From Cladopsammia gracilis (taxonomy: Eukaryota > Cnidaria > Anthozoa > Scleractinia > Dendrophylliidae), in NCBI GenBank assembly GCA_022457155.1, contig JAJGOT010000602.1, positions 62,001 to 126,000 on the forward strand: DNA of 64,000 nucleotides, written 5' to 3'. The translations under genes were made by a program, and so were the position numbers. Below are positions 48,810 to 60,845 of the stretch, piece after piece; within the stretch, counting starts at the first letter, position 1, and each line of letters opens with the position of its first letter. Below the pieces are notes generated by a model that worked only from the letters and a program-made list of their open reading frames with translations, made no database searches and was not told where the DNA came from.

Positions 48810-49744
48810 TTTTTTCTTTTATTTTATATGGACAATAAATAAACATGGTATAGATTGAAAAGCTGGGTTTAATACAATTACTTGGTATTCTTCTTGAGCT
48901 TAATACGAAATTATAAAACACCCCGTGCCCAAATTACACCTTTTGCTCTTCATTACCAGGAAGTAAATGTTCATTAGCGTCAAAAAATGATTTATTAGAA
49001 TGGATGTGTTATCATTTTAGCAGAATAAACAAACTTCTTAATTTTTGCGTTAACAATAGGGAGTCTTAAATAATAACGATCAATATCGCCAAATAAATCA
49101 TTTTAATGCAAATAACATTCGTTTAAGTTAACGCAGACATTCATTTACAGTATCTTAATGTTCTTTAACAGTGCTAAATTTTCATTAACAACAAAGGTAA
49201 TGTTATACAAAAAAGTTCATGTACTAGCCCTCATTATGCTCGCCATTTAAACATCATGGTATATAAGTTTGCATGAACCTATACCAATGAGAGTATTTTC
49301 TTGCTGTTACAGTGTTCATATTTCTCCTCCCTGCTTGTAAAAGAATCCTCTGTCGATAATCTCCTTGTGGAATTCCCTGTTGTCTTGCCTCTCCTTGATC
49401 ATTCAGCTGTTCTTGAACTGCGGATTGTGAAATTTATCTTTTTATTGCCGCTTTCAGCGCACTGATCGCTTGCTCCACTGAGTTGAGAAAGGTACTATAA
49501 GGTGGAAGCATCTTGAGCTCTATATTGGCTGCTGGATTGACAGCATTCCGATGCCCCGGAGCTCCGTCGTATATAAGTTAAGTTGCTGTCTTGCTTGCAC
49601 CAAGAAGTCGTTAAAGAGTCGTGCATTCATTCCAACAACGTGGGCTGTGTAATGGACTATGCCAGCTATAGGAGGTCATAGGAAACACGACAATAGTTAT
49701 CGTCAAATTCCTACCGCGCTGACCGAGGACTTGTCGATAGGCCC
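48810..49744. other. Non-coding AT-rich stretch
   Basis: No repeat pair or convincing frame was noticed. Confidence 0.35.
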
Positions 49745-50272
49745 TTTGTGCGTGAGAATAATTGTATAAAAAATGAATGCAGTAACAGCTAGGGTCGTTT
49801 TTCCTCGAGCTCTTCAAAAGAAAAGGCAAAAATATAAAATAACGCATTAAAAGTCGGCTTTAATAGAGCGGGACTAAAGGTGGAATAAGAACTAAAGTGA
49901 CACTCAATATAAATAATGGTTCTTGAATCAGAATGCATGTCATTAAACTCACATGATGTGAAATTACCAAGAAGCCGGATGGTAATAAAATAAATAATCC
50001 AGTGGAGGAAGACGGAGTGCATAACAAACTAGGATTCCATTGGAGCTGGTCGTTGAGACAAAACAGAAAAATGACCATAACTTCAGAAACTTACTGTTTT
50101 ACCCAAATTTTTTAGCATCATTCGATTTTATACACTATTTAGAAAAAACGTAAGCATGCATTTTCCCTAAGGGTGAAATATACAAATAATATGAGGAAAA
50201 ATGTTTTCTCAAAACCCCATTTTTGCGTCTATGATCGTGCTTGGAAATGTTCTTGTCTTGTTAGCAGTATGG
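49745..50272 (+). pseudogene. Remnant of a duplicated GPCR locus
   Basis: The promoter-side block of the gene at 46750 recurs at 49745-50062. About 170 bp later a 40-bp scrap (GTGCTTGGAAATGTTCTTGT, then CTTGTTAGCAGTATGG) at about 50231-50272 matches TM1 of that gene. The rest of the receptor is gone and is replaced by A-rich sequence (50320-50560). Confidence 0.75.
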
Positions 50273-50626
50273 TGGCCTAGGACTGCCATAAGGAAAAGTG
50301 CATATTGTGAAAAACAATCATGTATTTAAAGAAAAAAGTAAATAAAATCATAACAAAAAAAAAAGATATTATTCAAATTTGAAATTAAAATAAAATCAAA
50401 ATCAAAAATAATTTTAAAAACAAAAACAACGAAAATAACTTTTTTTAATAAAACAAAAAAACGAAATCAAAATAATATAACTCTTACAAGTAAAATAAAA
50501 TTTATTTTATTTAATTTAAAATCAAAATGAAATCATTTCAAAGTAAAATGAAAACAAAAATGCCCATGGCCTATCGCTGCCATAGCCCAGAATGCATTGC
50601 GGAGTAGCCATGTGTTGTGAGTCAAA
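50273..50626. other. A-rich low-complexity stretch
   Basis: AAAATCAAAAT- and AAAATAAAATC-type tracts fill 50320-50560. No gene. Confidence 0.6.
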
Positions 50627-51115
50627 ATGGCTGACGACTGGCGAAAATTCAAAGACAAAATGAAAAGACATTTGAAAACTTAAATCACCAAGAAGGACTC
50701 TGGCCAGTCGGGCAAAGATCTAGATGCAATCGTTGTTCAATGTCTTAGCGCAGAAGTGTCTGGGAGAGCACAAAAGTATTCTCGAGTAGGAGCGCGTGAG
50801 TTTGTCCCGTACCACAAGTACGATGAACTGTCTAACGACAACATAAAGAAGGCATGTATAAAACATTAATTATGTTATGCCCGATACTATGTCGTGTGAT
50901 GTTCTCGCGGGGGAGCAAGGCCCTTTCTGTTTCTCAGTGAAGCAAGTTCCTTCGGTCAAAGTTAACACGTGCGTTTCATTAAGGCCAGTGATGAGAAAGA
51001 CGACGACAATCCACGTCGAAAACTCTTGAAAACGGCTGAGGAGACCAACAAAAACGAAAAGAGTCCATCCCAATCTGCGGCTGCTGTATCGACTGTGCCA
51101 AACAAAGGTTGTGGT
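50627..51115 (+). pseudogene. Unrecognised coding remnant
   Basis: From ATG 50627 the frames read MADDWRKFKDKMKRHLKT, a frame change, DSGQSGKDLDAIVVQCLSAE, GAREFVPYHKYDELSNDNIK, then (other frame) CDVLAGEQGPFCFSVKQVPS and a charged tail KASDEKDDDNPRRKLLKTAE. The pieces are collinear and protein-like, with stops between, so this looks like a decayed exon or transposon gene. I do not recognise the family. It stops just before the foldback element at 51311. Confidence 0.45.
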
Positions 51116-51310
51116 ATTTAGATGATAAGCTTTCCAAGTCTAAGCATTTCCACCACCGAGAGACTTCTTGGAACAAACTTACTAGGGCTTGCTGCTTCGT
51201 TTCGTGTTTGGGCAGTGATACAGCAGCCGCATTACCCATTACAGTATTATAACACAGTCAAGCGATCTCTTCCTTGTAACTGCGGTGACAATTAATTGTT
51301 TGCCACAACA

Positions 51311-51620
51311 CAGGGTCCAGAGGAGCTCTATTTGATCGCACAAGACGCTATTTTCTTCGAATCGTCACCGTCTTGAAGTTTAACTGATTGCGTAACACAA
51401 AATATGTACCGCAGGCCAAATTACTAAGGGCGCAATTATCTTCGGTTCCGAACAACGCACGAAGTGCCAACAACGAGGCACGAACTTCGCAGCTTCCGAG
51501 CCCGTAGTGATTTGGCCCGCGGTACATATTTTGTGTAACACAATCAGTTTAACTTTCAAGACAGCGACGATTCGAAGAAAATAGCGTCTTGTATGACCAA
51601 ATAGAGCTCCTCTGGACCCT
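51311..51620. repeat. Foldback MITE (CAGGGTCCAGAGGAGCTCTA ends)
   Basis: CAGGGTCCAGAGGAGCTCTA at 51311 is exactly mirrored at 51601-51620. The arms extend over about 110 bp (CAAGACGCTATTTTCTTCGA, ACACAAAATATGTACCGC) with few differences. 310 bp, non-coding. Confidence 0.9.
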
Positions 51621-52619
51621 GTACCACAAGCCTAAGTTTCGGAACTCTAGAGTATCAAGAATTGGATGTTGCAAAACTGCCTCTAAACCATATTCCTATC
51701 CTAATAAAATGACAAACGAGTTCAAGTGTGACCGCTTAATGGAGGTAAAAATAACAAAAACAGACAAACATGGAACTGCTAGAGTGTGGCCGTGACTGCT
51801 TAATAGAGGTGAACGTTTAATACCGGTAGCAGATGCATAGTGTGTATGGGCGAAAATTTGGGACTATGAAAACTGGCCTTTTAATCGTGGGTGGCCGTTT
51901 AATACAGGACCATTATATACAGGTTTACCTGTTATACATTCATGATCAGTCATGTCTGGACAAACTTCAGCAAACTTTGGTGTTATCATATTTGGATTGG
52001 CCATGGAAGTAAAGACTAGATCAAAAACGTTGTTCAGACTTGTTGGTATTGTCTACATCTGTTATAAGGCATTATTAATTGACATGTCCAGGATTATTTG
52101 GTTTACCAGGTGGCCATATTGGCAGCTTCTGTTTACAGTAAGTGATTTCCCGTCTATATCAGCCACATTTAAAGGGAGATTGTCACGCAGATTTTGCTGT
52201 GTTTTGGTCAAAATACACTAAGTGTTTGACAGAGTACCTTTGCTCAAACATAAAATTGCTTTTAGAACACCAAGAAGATAATATCAAGTGATTTATTCAA
52301 GGAAGAACAAACCATAATAAGTTTTTCTGCGATTTTTCTACGACTCTTGGGAGTCCGCAGCCAAAGAGAACGAATACTAGTTTCTGTGCACTGGTAGAGT
52401 ATTTGTTAACAAAACTGGACCATTATTTTAAAGTTTCCATTGAAACAAATATGTTTTTTGGCTTTTCAAAGTGCTAATAAAAATGTGACAGTGTCCCTTT
52501 AATTAAGTCGTCGGATTGCATTTGGAATTGTACCATTGAGTTGTTACACTGACTGACTGTGAGTTGTACTTTTGTTCAGGATCATTATCCGTATGACGGC
52601 GGGTACACAGATGCTATGA
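51621..52619. other. Non-coding stretch with CGCTTAAT-type repeats
   Basis: ACCGCTTAATGGAGGT, GACTGCTTAATAGAGGT and GGCCGTTTAATACAGG recur at 51730-51910. This is the same sequence style as the TTAAGCGGCC units of the transposon at 26240, probably a diverged relative. No gene is supported. Confidence 0.4.
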
Positions 52620-53006
52620 TTAAAGGGCTTGTACTTTGTAACTCCACTTTGGCCCACATATCATATACATCTGTGTCGAGGTAATTAACTTGGCTAGCGA
52701 GGATGAGTTCGCCAGTTTTTGATTGCCACAAACTTGGCTTGACCCCGGAATGTCATCGAAAATATCTGGCTGTTTTTCTTGACTGGTCAATCTTGCACTC
52801 TTATCGACGATATCCGGCTCATACGATTCAAAAAGATCAGTGAGTTGAGTTTGCTTGGTTTCGATAGCAAACTGTTGCAATTCACGGTTAGGATCTTGAT
52901 TTTTGATCGCCATTGAGGCTAAGTAGTCGGTGAGGATGCAAGGACTGGAAACCGAACGGATAAAGATATGTCTGGCTGACATAAAGTATGCTGCCAGGGT
53001 TTGCAT
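52620..53006 (-). CDS. Possible coding exon or fragment, unrecognised
   Basis: The 128-residue frame has protein-like composition (MAIKNQDPNRELQQFAIETK, then LFESYEPDIVDKSARLTSQE and a QPDIFDDIPGS segment). Towards its end another frame (QVNYLDTDVYDMWAKVELQS) looks better, so a frameshift near 52695 is likely. No domain is recognised. It could be an exon of a host gene or a transposon remnant. Confidence 0.35.
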   Translation of the reverse strand: MQTLAAYFMSARHIFIRSVSSPCILTDYLASMAIKNQDPNRELQQFAIETKQTQLTDLFESYEPDIVDKSARLTSQEKQPDIFDDIPGSSQVCGNQKLANSSSLAKLITSTQMYMICGPKWSYKVQAL

Positions 53007-55190
53007 TTAAGGTTTGCATTTAAGGCCCCACTTTAAGAAACGCCACCATTAGCTTAATAGATCCACTCATATAGAATTTGGCGGCACAGAAAGTAGTTAT
53101 CTTCTTGAGATTCATTTACAATTCTTTTAGACAAACAGACATTGGGGCCATATCGAGTTTTCAAAATTAGGGTGGTCTTTCAGATATCTTTGCATTTCTG
53201 ACACGAGTAACGAAATAATAAATTCCGTTTAACTCGCACTTCATAACCTGCAGTGCAAGAAGAGACAAACTTGCTTCTTGTAAGTTCTTTCAGCTCCAGT
53301 CGATCAGTCAATGTTCACGAGCATTGAGTATCGAGCATATAACATATTTTGGAGCCGAATTATTCATGAGAAGGCATTTTCAGAAACTTTTGCAACTTCG
53401 AGGGACTTGAACTTCGAATATTTTCATTCAGCATCGCCAAGGAACAGTGTGGCACGCCGCATTTGGTACCTTTATTGCTAATAGTTGTTATCAATATACT
53501 TACCTTTTTTTCCGTGGTGATTTGTCGTGCTGGGTTTTTAAGGTTACAGTGTACCTTTGAAGGTGTCTCCAGTATAACAGCACTAGCGTCTTAAGATTAC
53601 ACTTAATATACCTAAACCTAGATATCAAATTAAAGCTTATAGAGCTGGCTATCTAAATATGGAAACCATTTGGTAATAAAATGAATTGTCGAATTTTTTA
53701 CGACGTCTAAATTCGAACGTCCGAATCAGCTTTAAAACGCTATAACTCAAAGCGATTATTGTATTTTGCTAATTTGATTTGTTCTCGGGTTTCCGGACAC
53801 GAAGCGCTAAAAATATGTGTCGGCGATTTCCCATATTCAATTGTAGTGAAAAGTTACAGAATGTTTTCGAAAAAGAGAGAAAAAAAATTGGAATGATCGC
53901 ACGGAAATGGCTCTTGATTATATGTTAGCCTAGCTTCTGTCCAAATTTGAGGAAAATCGAACAAATTCCCTTTGAGTTATAGCCCTTTAAAGTGTCCCCA
54001 ACAAGCGAAAAATTAACTTTGAGAAAACAGCGCTTAAAAAAACTTATCGCTTCATAAACAAACTCCGCCCACAAAAGTTATACCGTCATTTCTCCGTCAA
54101 TTTTCACTATTTTTCGATATTTTTTTTTTTGGATGAAAGTTCATTCTGTAAACTTTATTTTGACGTCAAAAACATTTCAATAAATTTTCGATCTGAAGGT
54201 ACTCTGTAACCTTAATAAACATACCAAAAAATTGCCCTCTGAAAGGAGACATTTACTCCGGGCGTCCGCGTTACTAAAATAAACTTATAATAGATGTGAA
54301 CTGTGTAGCGCCGATCGTATGAAATGAATATGTTTAATAAAAATGTTATTAAAGCACTTTTGAAACTAAAAACGAACTACTGCCCATGTGCAGTTGAGCT
54401 CGAACGGCCTGGGCGCTAGTCCCCGCAAGTTACCAGTAGAAGCCAAAATGGGCTCAGTCGAAGCATATTGCACTGAAAAAACGGCAAAATGACGAGATTT
54501 TTTTCGCTCCAACTAAATCATATTTCCCACCAAAATGTTCACTACATCTCAGTCTCTTCAAAACCGAGTGTGGATGTTGACATTACGCCTATTAAAATGA
54601 GTTATACCGCTGAAAGCGATGACCGCGCGGTTGAACTCCATACAAGCCTTTACTTGACATTGGCCACTTTACGGTCAAAATGACGGGACTTATTTTTTAA
54701 GTTATTAAAATATTTTAACGTTTGCAGATAGAATAATAACCATATTACTAGAATCCTAGTGTGGATTCCCGAAACGTAATTCATAAATGGGCGAAAGTTT
54801 GATTTTCCCTCCAAAAAATGGCGTTTTCGCTGTGATTTTAAGGGTCAAATGGGGGGTCTGGGAACGAGTTAAAAAATTAGAGGCAAATGTCACCCAATTT
54901 TTTGCCATGAATTATTCTCGTCGGGCTTTCCGACAAGCCCTGGCATTGACTACGGCATGATGCTTTCATTACTCGTAACTTAAAAGATTTTAAACTTGCT
55001 TCTATGACGTTTATTAGATCTAAATGCAGGCGCCATACTACAAACGCAAACTGTAAAAAAACAAACTCCAAAAATTGGAATAAAAATCTAGAGTTGTCGA
55101 GGAAAAGGTTGTTGTTATTCATCGTGGTAGATACAATAATAATAAAGTGTATTATCGTTTGTCTCACGATGTAGTCACTTGAGATGTAGA
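53007..55190. other. Non-coding stretch, nothing firmly recognised
   Basis: Several short frames (54489-54683, 54877-55167) are present without domain support. No clear inverted repeats were noticed. Confidence 0.35.
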
Positions 55191-55199
55191 TCGCGACGT

Positions 55200-56800
55200 T
55201 TAGACTGGTTACTGCTAGTCTTCTTTAGGCGACGAGGTCGACTGTTTACGCGACACCATTTATATATACACCTTTGCTTATGATTTGTCTGCTTTCTTGG
55301 CTTTCTCGGATTTCATGGTGACCAACTCAGCTCACTTCGTATCCACCATCAGTAGTGAGAAGATCTAGGACCACGAGATCATGGTGTCCTTTGACGTAGA
55401 GTGGCTGTTTACCAACGTACCTATCGAGGGTGCCGTACTAGCCGCGCTACGGAAGCTGGAGAGTGACGCAGACCTGGCTGACCGCACGACGCTAACACTC
55501 TGTTTAAATCACAGACCTCTTGGATTTCGTATTAAGATCTACATACCTTCAGTATAGCGGATCGATTTACGAACAACGAGACAGCGCAGCCATGAGGAGT
55601 CTGGCCGGTATCCGCGGTTATTGCTAATCTCTACATGGAGATATTTGAAGAACAAGCAATAGAGTCCGCACCTTGCAAGCCTAAGATCTGGAAGCGCTAT
55701 GTTGACGATTCCTTCACCATCCTGGATCGAGATAAAGTTCACGATTTCTTGCAACACCTTAACGGTCAACAGCCATCCATCCGTTTCACCATGGAATGAT
55801 AACAATATAAATATAATTTATTAATTTCTATTGCGCACATCTGTCATCTGTACTTGTTTCATGGAGACCGAGAATAACAGCAAGATCGCCTTTCTCGGCA
55901 CTTCAGCCTGTAAAGACTCCACACGGCCGCTTTTCCACCAGCGTATACAGGAAGTCCGCACATACTGTTCCATACTTAGCGTATAATTCACACCACCCTC
56001 AATCAGTAAAACGCGGTGTTGCGAAGTGTCTGTATGACCGGGCGAAACGTCTCGTGATCAAACCATCAGTAGTCTCTGAGGAGAAGAAACATCTGTCATC
56101 TGTACTTGTTTCTAACGGATATCCCTCCTCTTTTGTGTAGAAGATCACAACGAAAAGAACAGCCCCAAGAAGAGAGCCCGTGGCAGAGTTTAAATCCACC
56201 GCCGTTTTACCTTTTATCCTGGGAGTATCGGAGCCTCTCCGCCGCTGTCTAGAACAACAAGGCATTAGCACCGTCTTCAAGTACGACACGACACTTCGGT
56301 CACTCTTGGTGCGACCAAAGGATACCGTCGATACGGCTTACAAGATGGCGTGGTCTACAGGATTCCCTGAGAGTGCGGCAAAGTCTACATCGGGGAAACA
56401 GGGAGATCTATGCAGGGGAGGATCAAAGAGCACGACAGAGATGTACGATTCGCCCGTACCCAGACCTCCGCCGTTTCTGAACACGACCGGTCACTATCCA
56501 ATTTGGAACGAGGTTAAGTTTATTGATCGATGCACATAAGACTTCACCCTAATAACATCAACAGGGATAGCGGAATTGAAATTCCTGAAACATGGATGCC
56601 CACGATAAAAAAAAACATAACAACAGGAGAAAGGGACAACAGCGGACCGCTGAGGTAACAACTACTCGCCGAAACAATGGAACAGTGGAGGATCGAAATG
56701 CACCAATCACAGCCGACCTTCGTGATACATAAATGTGCCGCATAATCAGTCGACCTCATGGCCTGAAGAAGACTAGCAGTAAACAGTCGAAACGTCGCGA
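55200..56800 (+). mobile_element. Degenerate Penelope-like retroelement
   Basis: Broken plus-strand frames give Penelope reverse transcriptase blocks: VSFDVEWLFTNVPIEGAVLA, ANLYMEIFEEQAIES-like, KPKIWKRYVDDSFTILD (the YVDD catalytic box) and an HLNGQQPSI block. The connector follows, and then the GIY-YIG end in pieces (GVSEPLRRCLEQQGISTVFK, TLRSLLVRPKDT, TGHYPIWNEVKFIDR). The tail HPNNINRDSGIEIPETWMPT is typical of the group's C-terminus. A short AT-rich insertion and a direct repeat of CATCTGTCATCTGTACTTG (55839 and 56090) show internal rearrangement. Many stops; dead. Confidence 0.85.
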
Positions 56801-56840
56801 ACTACATTTCAAGTGACTACATCGTGCCGACAAACGATAA

Positions 56841-57018
56841 TTCTCTATTTTCGAATTGCCCATAATGCACTTTATTTGCCCCCCACATTTTGCATAAACT
56901 ATTGCTTGTAAATGCTCTTGGGAGGACTGCAAATTCCCAAGAGCATTTCAAAACAATAGTTTATGCAAAATTTGGTGGGAAAATGAAGTGTATTATCGGC
57001 AATTCGAAAATAGAGAAT
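56841..57018. repeat. Foldback MITE, copy 2 (TTTTCGAATTGCCCATAATG family)
   Basis: Same family as 10244-10406: TTGCCCATAATGCACTTTA, TTTTGCATAAACTATTG and the inverse arm ending CGAAAATAGAGAA. Confidence 0.85.
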
Positions 57019-57035
57019 ACACTTTATTATTAAAT

Positions 57036-57276
57036 CTAGGTCGTGTTCTGTTGGGATACAACCGGTTTTGGTTGATTTGGTTGAGATCTTTCGATGTCCC
57101 AATAGAACACTCTTCAACCATTTTCGGTTTTTTCGGTTTCAACCAGGTTCAGAGCTGGTTGAAATGGTTGATCAACCAAACCAACCGAAAAGGGTTTTTT
57201 CCCAATAGAACACGAAAAAAAGTCCAACCAACCCAACCAACCGAAAATGGTTGATGCCAATAGAACACGGTCCTAG
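57036..57276. repeat. MITE with CGTGTTCTRTTGG ends and ACCAACC-rich interior
   Basis: TCGTGTTCTGTTGGGATACA at the left mirrors ATGCCAATAGAACACGG at the right. Internal copies CCCAATAGAACAC at 57097 and 57211 and many GGTTGA/TCAACC stretches allow several foldings. CTAG is found on both sides. Confidence 0.65.
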
Positions 57277-57985
57277 AGATGTGCAAAATGTTTAGCTTTT
57301 CTTTTTATTTTAGCGAGCGAATGGACCAAAGACAGATATTTTTAGTCTAAGAACACTCGTTTTATTCAAATGCAGTTAAAATGCCGTTAAAAAGAGTGAA
57401 AATGTCAAGCAAAACTGCATTTGAATGAAAAGCTCGATCTCTTTATTGCCGAGGAGTTAGTCAGAGCTATTTGCAAGGAGTAATAATTTAAGTCTGAGGA
57501 AACTTTCTGTGGTAGTTTAATGATAATTTGTGAGATCTATGGAATGTTTTGAACGCTTATATTTCAAACATGAAAAAACACGTGTTAAAAATGTTTCAAC
57601 GATTTATTAAAAATCGAACAGTTTAATTTAGTGTGCTAGCCTGTGTAGATTATAACGCATTTATTCGATTGTCGAGGGTAGCCCCAAAATCGAAACATAA
57701 TTAGGGAAAACTGTTTTTCGCCATGTTTGTTTACCGCTGCTATGGAAACGCTGATTAGCATAAAAAGAGCATCGCTCAAAACTTTCATCGAAGCCTAGCA
57801 TCTGATATCAAATTCAGATTCATTGAGCTAAAGTTAGATTATGTATAAGCGCATTCAAAAAGGGAAGTGTGACCCCCCAAAAAACTACTTGAAGCAACCC
57901 TTGTTTGTTTTCATTGAGACTTCTTGCAATTATAACATATGCGCGCATCCCCATACAGGCCACTGAAAATAGGATTTTCTGCCCG
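57277..57985. other. Non-coding stretch
   Basis: One inverted motif (TTTTATTCAAATGCAGTTAA and GCATTTGAATGAAAA, 57360-57430). No gene. Confidence 0.35.
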
Positions 57986-57989
57986 GTTA

Positions 57990-58260
57990 CCTTAGATTAT
58001 TCGTTACTCTGCTCATAAGCGGGTTTTCCATTTAATTGAGAAGCTGTGTATTTTCAACAAAACCCAAACCAAAGGCCACACTGGCCAATTAAAAGAAATT
58101 TTCTGAGCAGTTAAAAGACCAATGAGAAATCGCTTACTCTCCCATAATAAAAAGAGCCAAAATATATAAGTTGTTTTAGCTGTTAAAGCCAAAGATCACA
58201 AGGGACAAGTAAGCTTTCAATAAAGTTTGGTTGGATCACTCTTGTTTGTAATTTTGATTT
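57990..58260. repeat. Duplicated flank, copy 1
   Basis: The order AAGCGGGTTTTCC, TTGTATTTTCAACA-like, CACACTGGCCAAT, TTTTCTGAGCAGT, AAAGACCAATGAG and AAAGCCAAAGATCACA recurs at 59370-59640. The two copies flank the transposon at 58311-59358. Confidence 0.75.
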
Positions 58261-58310
58261 TAAACTCACGAGTCAAGTTCAAGCCCAAAATTTTCAGCGC
58301 AGTTAACTTA

Positions 58311-59358
58311 CCCCTCGGTCACATGCGCGCTTGAGATCGCCGCCAAGCATGCTTGCTTATGACGTTAGTCAAGGAAGCCGGAGCAAGTGCTAGAAACTCA
58401 ATTAAGTGCATCGTGAGTGGTCACATTGTAAATCCACCGCTTGCTTGAGTTGCCTGTTAAACGCAGTGGATGTCAATTTGGTGCTTTTGGTTTTCGATTT
58501 TATGTTACATCAATTGCATTCACGTCTAAGAAAATTGAGGGCTATACCTCGAAGGAGACTAGACTGGCCTTTCTTCTCCGCCTTGTGAATATAAATCTCT
58601 CGCCTGAGAGCTGTACGACATATTCGCTTTACTCGTTGCAACTAACGGGGAAAATGCACTTTTGTCACTTTTCTCGGCTTTGGATGGAACAGTAGCCATA
58701 GCGGGATGTATAGAAAAGTTCGGTACAAAACCTTCGACGAATGGTCGAGGAAGCGTGGCATACGGCGCCGGCGGTGGCGGATAATTTACCTCAGGAACCT
58801 TCATCTCCCACTTTGACCAAAACAGCCTAAGGTGTAAATACGCTGCTGCCCGGCAGCAGGAGGAGATGAAGGCTCCGGAGTAATAAGCTCCTGTTTACCT
58901 GTATACTTAGTAAAAACTGGAAGTTCGCTAAACCCGATTTGCAATGAACTGGTATGGTCATAAGGCGACGGTGTTCTTGACATTTTCAAATGCAAGGTGA
59001 AAAAACTTTTTCTCTACGAAAAAAAAAAAAAAGCCAAAACTCACGCGTGACGCTCAGAATACGGCCGTGTGAAACATCTAGTCAACAACAAAGGTCAAGA
59101 TATCAAAAACACTGCTTATTGGTCAATTCGAACAAAACCAATTAAATTTGCTTACCAAGCACAACTCAAGAGCACTTCAGAGTGCTCTTAAGCTTAGCTG
59201 TGGATCTTTTGAAGATTGAGCTACTCCGCCTTCTTTATCAAGCAAGCAAGCAGTACGTGCCGCGCTAGGTCAGTCACACCTGTAACGAGATAGGAATTTG
59301 CTAGGTAAACAAAAATTGGTCAAGCAAGCAAGGTTCTAGCGCGAATGTGACCGAGGGG
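58311..59358. mobile_element. DNA transposon with CCCCTCGGTCACAT ends and a captured coding piece
   Basis: CCCCTCGGTCACATGCGCGC at 58311 is mirrored at the right end (GCGCGAATGTGACCGAGGGG, ending 59358) with one mismatch. TTA lies directly outside each end, a possible 3-bp target duplication. At 1,048 bp it has no transposase and carries a host-like coding segment, so it is non-autonomous. Confidence 0.75.
58559..58983 (-). pseudogene. Captured proline-rich coding fragment inside the transposon
   Basis: From ATG 58983 a frame reads MSRTPSPYDHTSSLQIGFSE and TPEPSSPPAAGQQRIYTLG to a TGA at 58801-58803. A second frame overlaps that stop by its ATG (ATGA) and continues KVPEVNYPPPPAPYATLPRP to 58559. 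Both look like one protein broken by a 1-base slip. The family is not recognised. The coding look contrasts with the AT-rich rest of the element and suggests capture of a host exon. Confidence 0.45.
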
Positions 59359-59369
59359 TTAGATCACTC

Positions 59370-59640
59370 GATTTTCTGCTTACAAGCGGGTTGTTCGTAG
59401 TTTTCTTTGAAACATTTTGCATTTTCAACATACCCCAGTGCAGTGGTCACACTGGCCAATGAAAATAGATTTTCTGAGCAGTCAAAGGACCAATCGGAAA
59501 GTTCGAAAACTGTCCCATAACAAAGAGGCCAAACAATAAACGCCGTAAATATATCCGTAACTGAAGCCAAAGATCACAAAGCTTCTGATAAAGGTTGGTC
59601 GCATCACACTTATTGGTGATTTTGATTTCAAACTTCAATA
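59370..59640. repeat. Duplicated flank, copy 2
   Basis: Diverged copy of 57990-58260 (CAAGCGGGTTGTTCG, CACACTGGCCAATGAAAATAG, TTTTCTGAGCAGTCAAAGGA, AAGCCAAAGATCACAAAG). Confidence 0.75.
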
Positions 59641-60398
59641 TTTATTATTCACTGGGACCGGGCACTGTTTCCTTCTTACCATATATTTTTTTAAGAAAGT
59701 AAATCAGGAAAAGACCGACTTCTCTAGAGGTGAGTAGTATCAGTTTTGGATAAAAACGTATATTAGTCTATTTATGTAAATTTAAGTAAATGGCTACAAC
59801 TAAAAAAATATATATTTGTATTTATACGAAAACAGAATTTGTCTCAATGGTTGCGATTGATAGATTGAAAGGCGATTTTTTTTCTCAAGCAACTTCAACA
59901 ACTTCCATCTTTTATTTCTAAGGATGTTAAAAAAATTCAGTACACTTATAGACAAAACTAGACCATTTATGTTAGGCTTTCAATGTTTAACTGTTAAAGT
60001 GACAAATCGTTTCGAAATGGGGTTTGTTTTTATTAACCCAAAGCAATTTTTTTGTAAAGAAGTTTAGTCGACCTCCTGAGGGCCCCACTACAAACAATTT
60101 AAATGATATTCCTTGAATACCATTTGCAAGAGTTCGATAAATATACGGTTGAGCTTGGCGTTAGCTTAGAAAAAGCTTTAGCTAGTAAGTTTGAGTAATC
60201 AACTGCAAGATTTGCGTGCCTCGCGTGCTTCGCGCTACTTGCCCGCTGCTCGCACGTCGTGACTCCCGTTCGATTCTGGCATCCACTCAGCATAAAAAGA
60301 ACGTTCGATATTCACAAGTTGGCATAAAGGAGCCTTTGATTAGTTTAGGCTTGAATTCAATACTGCTGGATTGTTTTGAAAGCATTTTGCATAACTTG
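59641..60398. other. Non-coding stretch
   Basis: No repeat pair or gene was recognised. Confidence 0.35.
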
Positions 60399-60535
60399 TA
60401 TATGTTGTAGTTCAAATGTATCCTTGGTTCAAATTTTATTTTCCTTTGTTTTTGGCTATGGTAATGTTTGATAATGAGTTTTAAACAAAGGAAAATAAAA
60501 TTTGAACCAAGGATAAATTTGAACTACAACATATA
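60399..60535. repeat. Foldback MITE (TATATGTTGTAGTTCAAAT ends)
   Basis: TATATGTTGTAGTTCAAATG and ATCCTTGGTTCAAATTTTAT are mirrored at the right with only small differences. 137 bp. Confidence 0.9.
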
Positions 60536-60652
60536 TTTATGGTGTTTTATGAATAACAAGTGAAGATTAACCATGCGTTTTAAGATGTAGTAAACTGATA
60601 TTAATGCCAACTGTCAGCTGAACAGAATCTGTTTAAGGCCTACTCTGGGACC

Positions 60653-60845
60653 TTAAGTCGCCGTAACTTTAGGCGACTTTAAGCGATTTAAGGCGACTTA
60701 AGGCGACTTAAGGAAAAATTATTTTAAAATATTGACGACTTAAGGCGACTTTAGGCGACTTAAGGCAACTTAAGGCGACTTTAGGCGACTTAAGGCGATT
60801 TAAGGCGACTTAAGGCGACTTAAGGTGACTGAAGGCAACTTCAGG
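60653..60845. repeat. Left subterminal GGCGACTTAA array
   Basis: About sixteen degenerate 10-11-bp units (GGCGACTTAA, GGCGACTTTA), broken once near 60715-60735 by AT-rich sequence. Confidence 0.9.
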
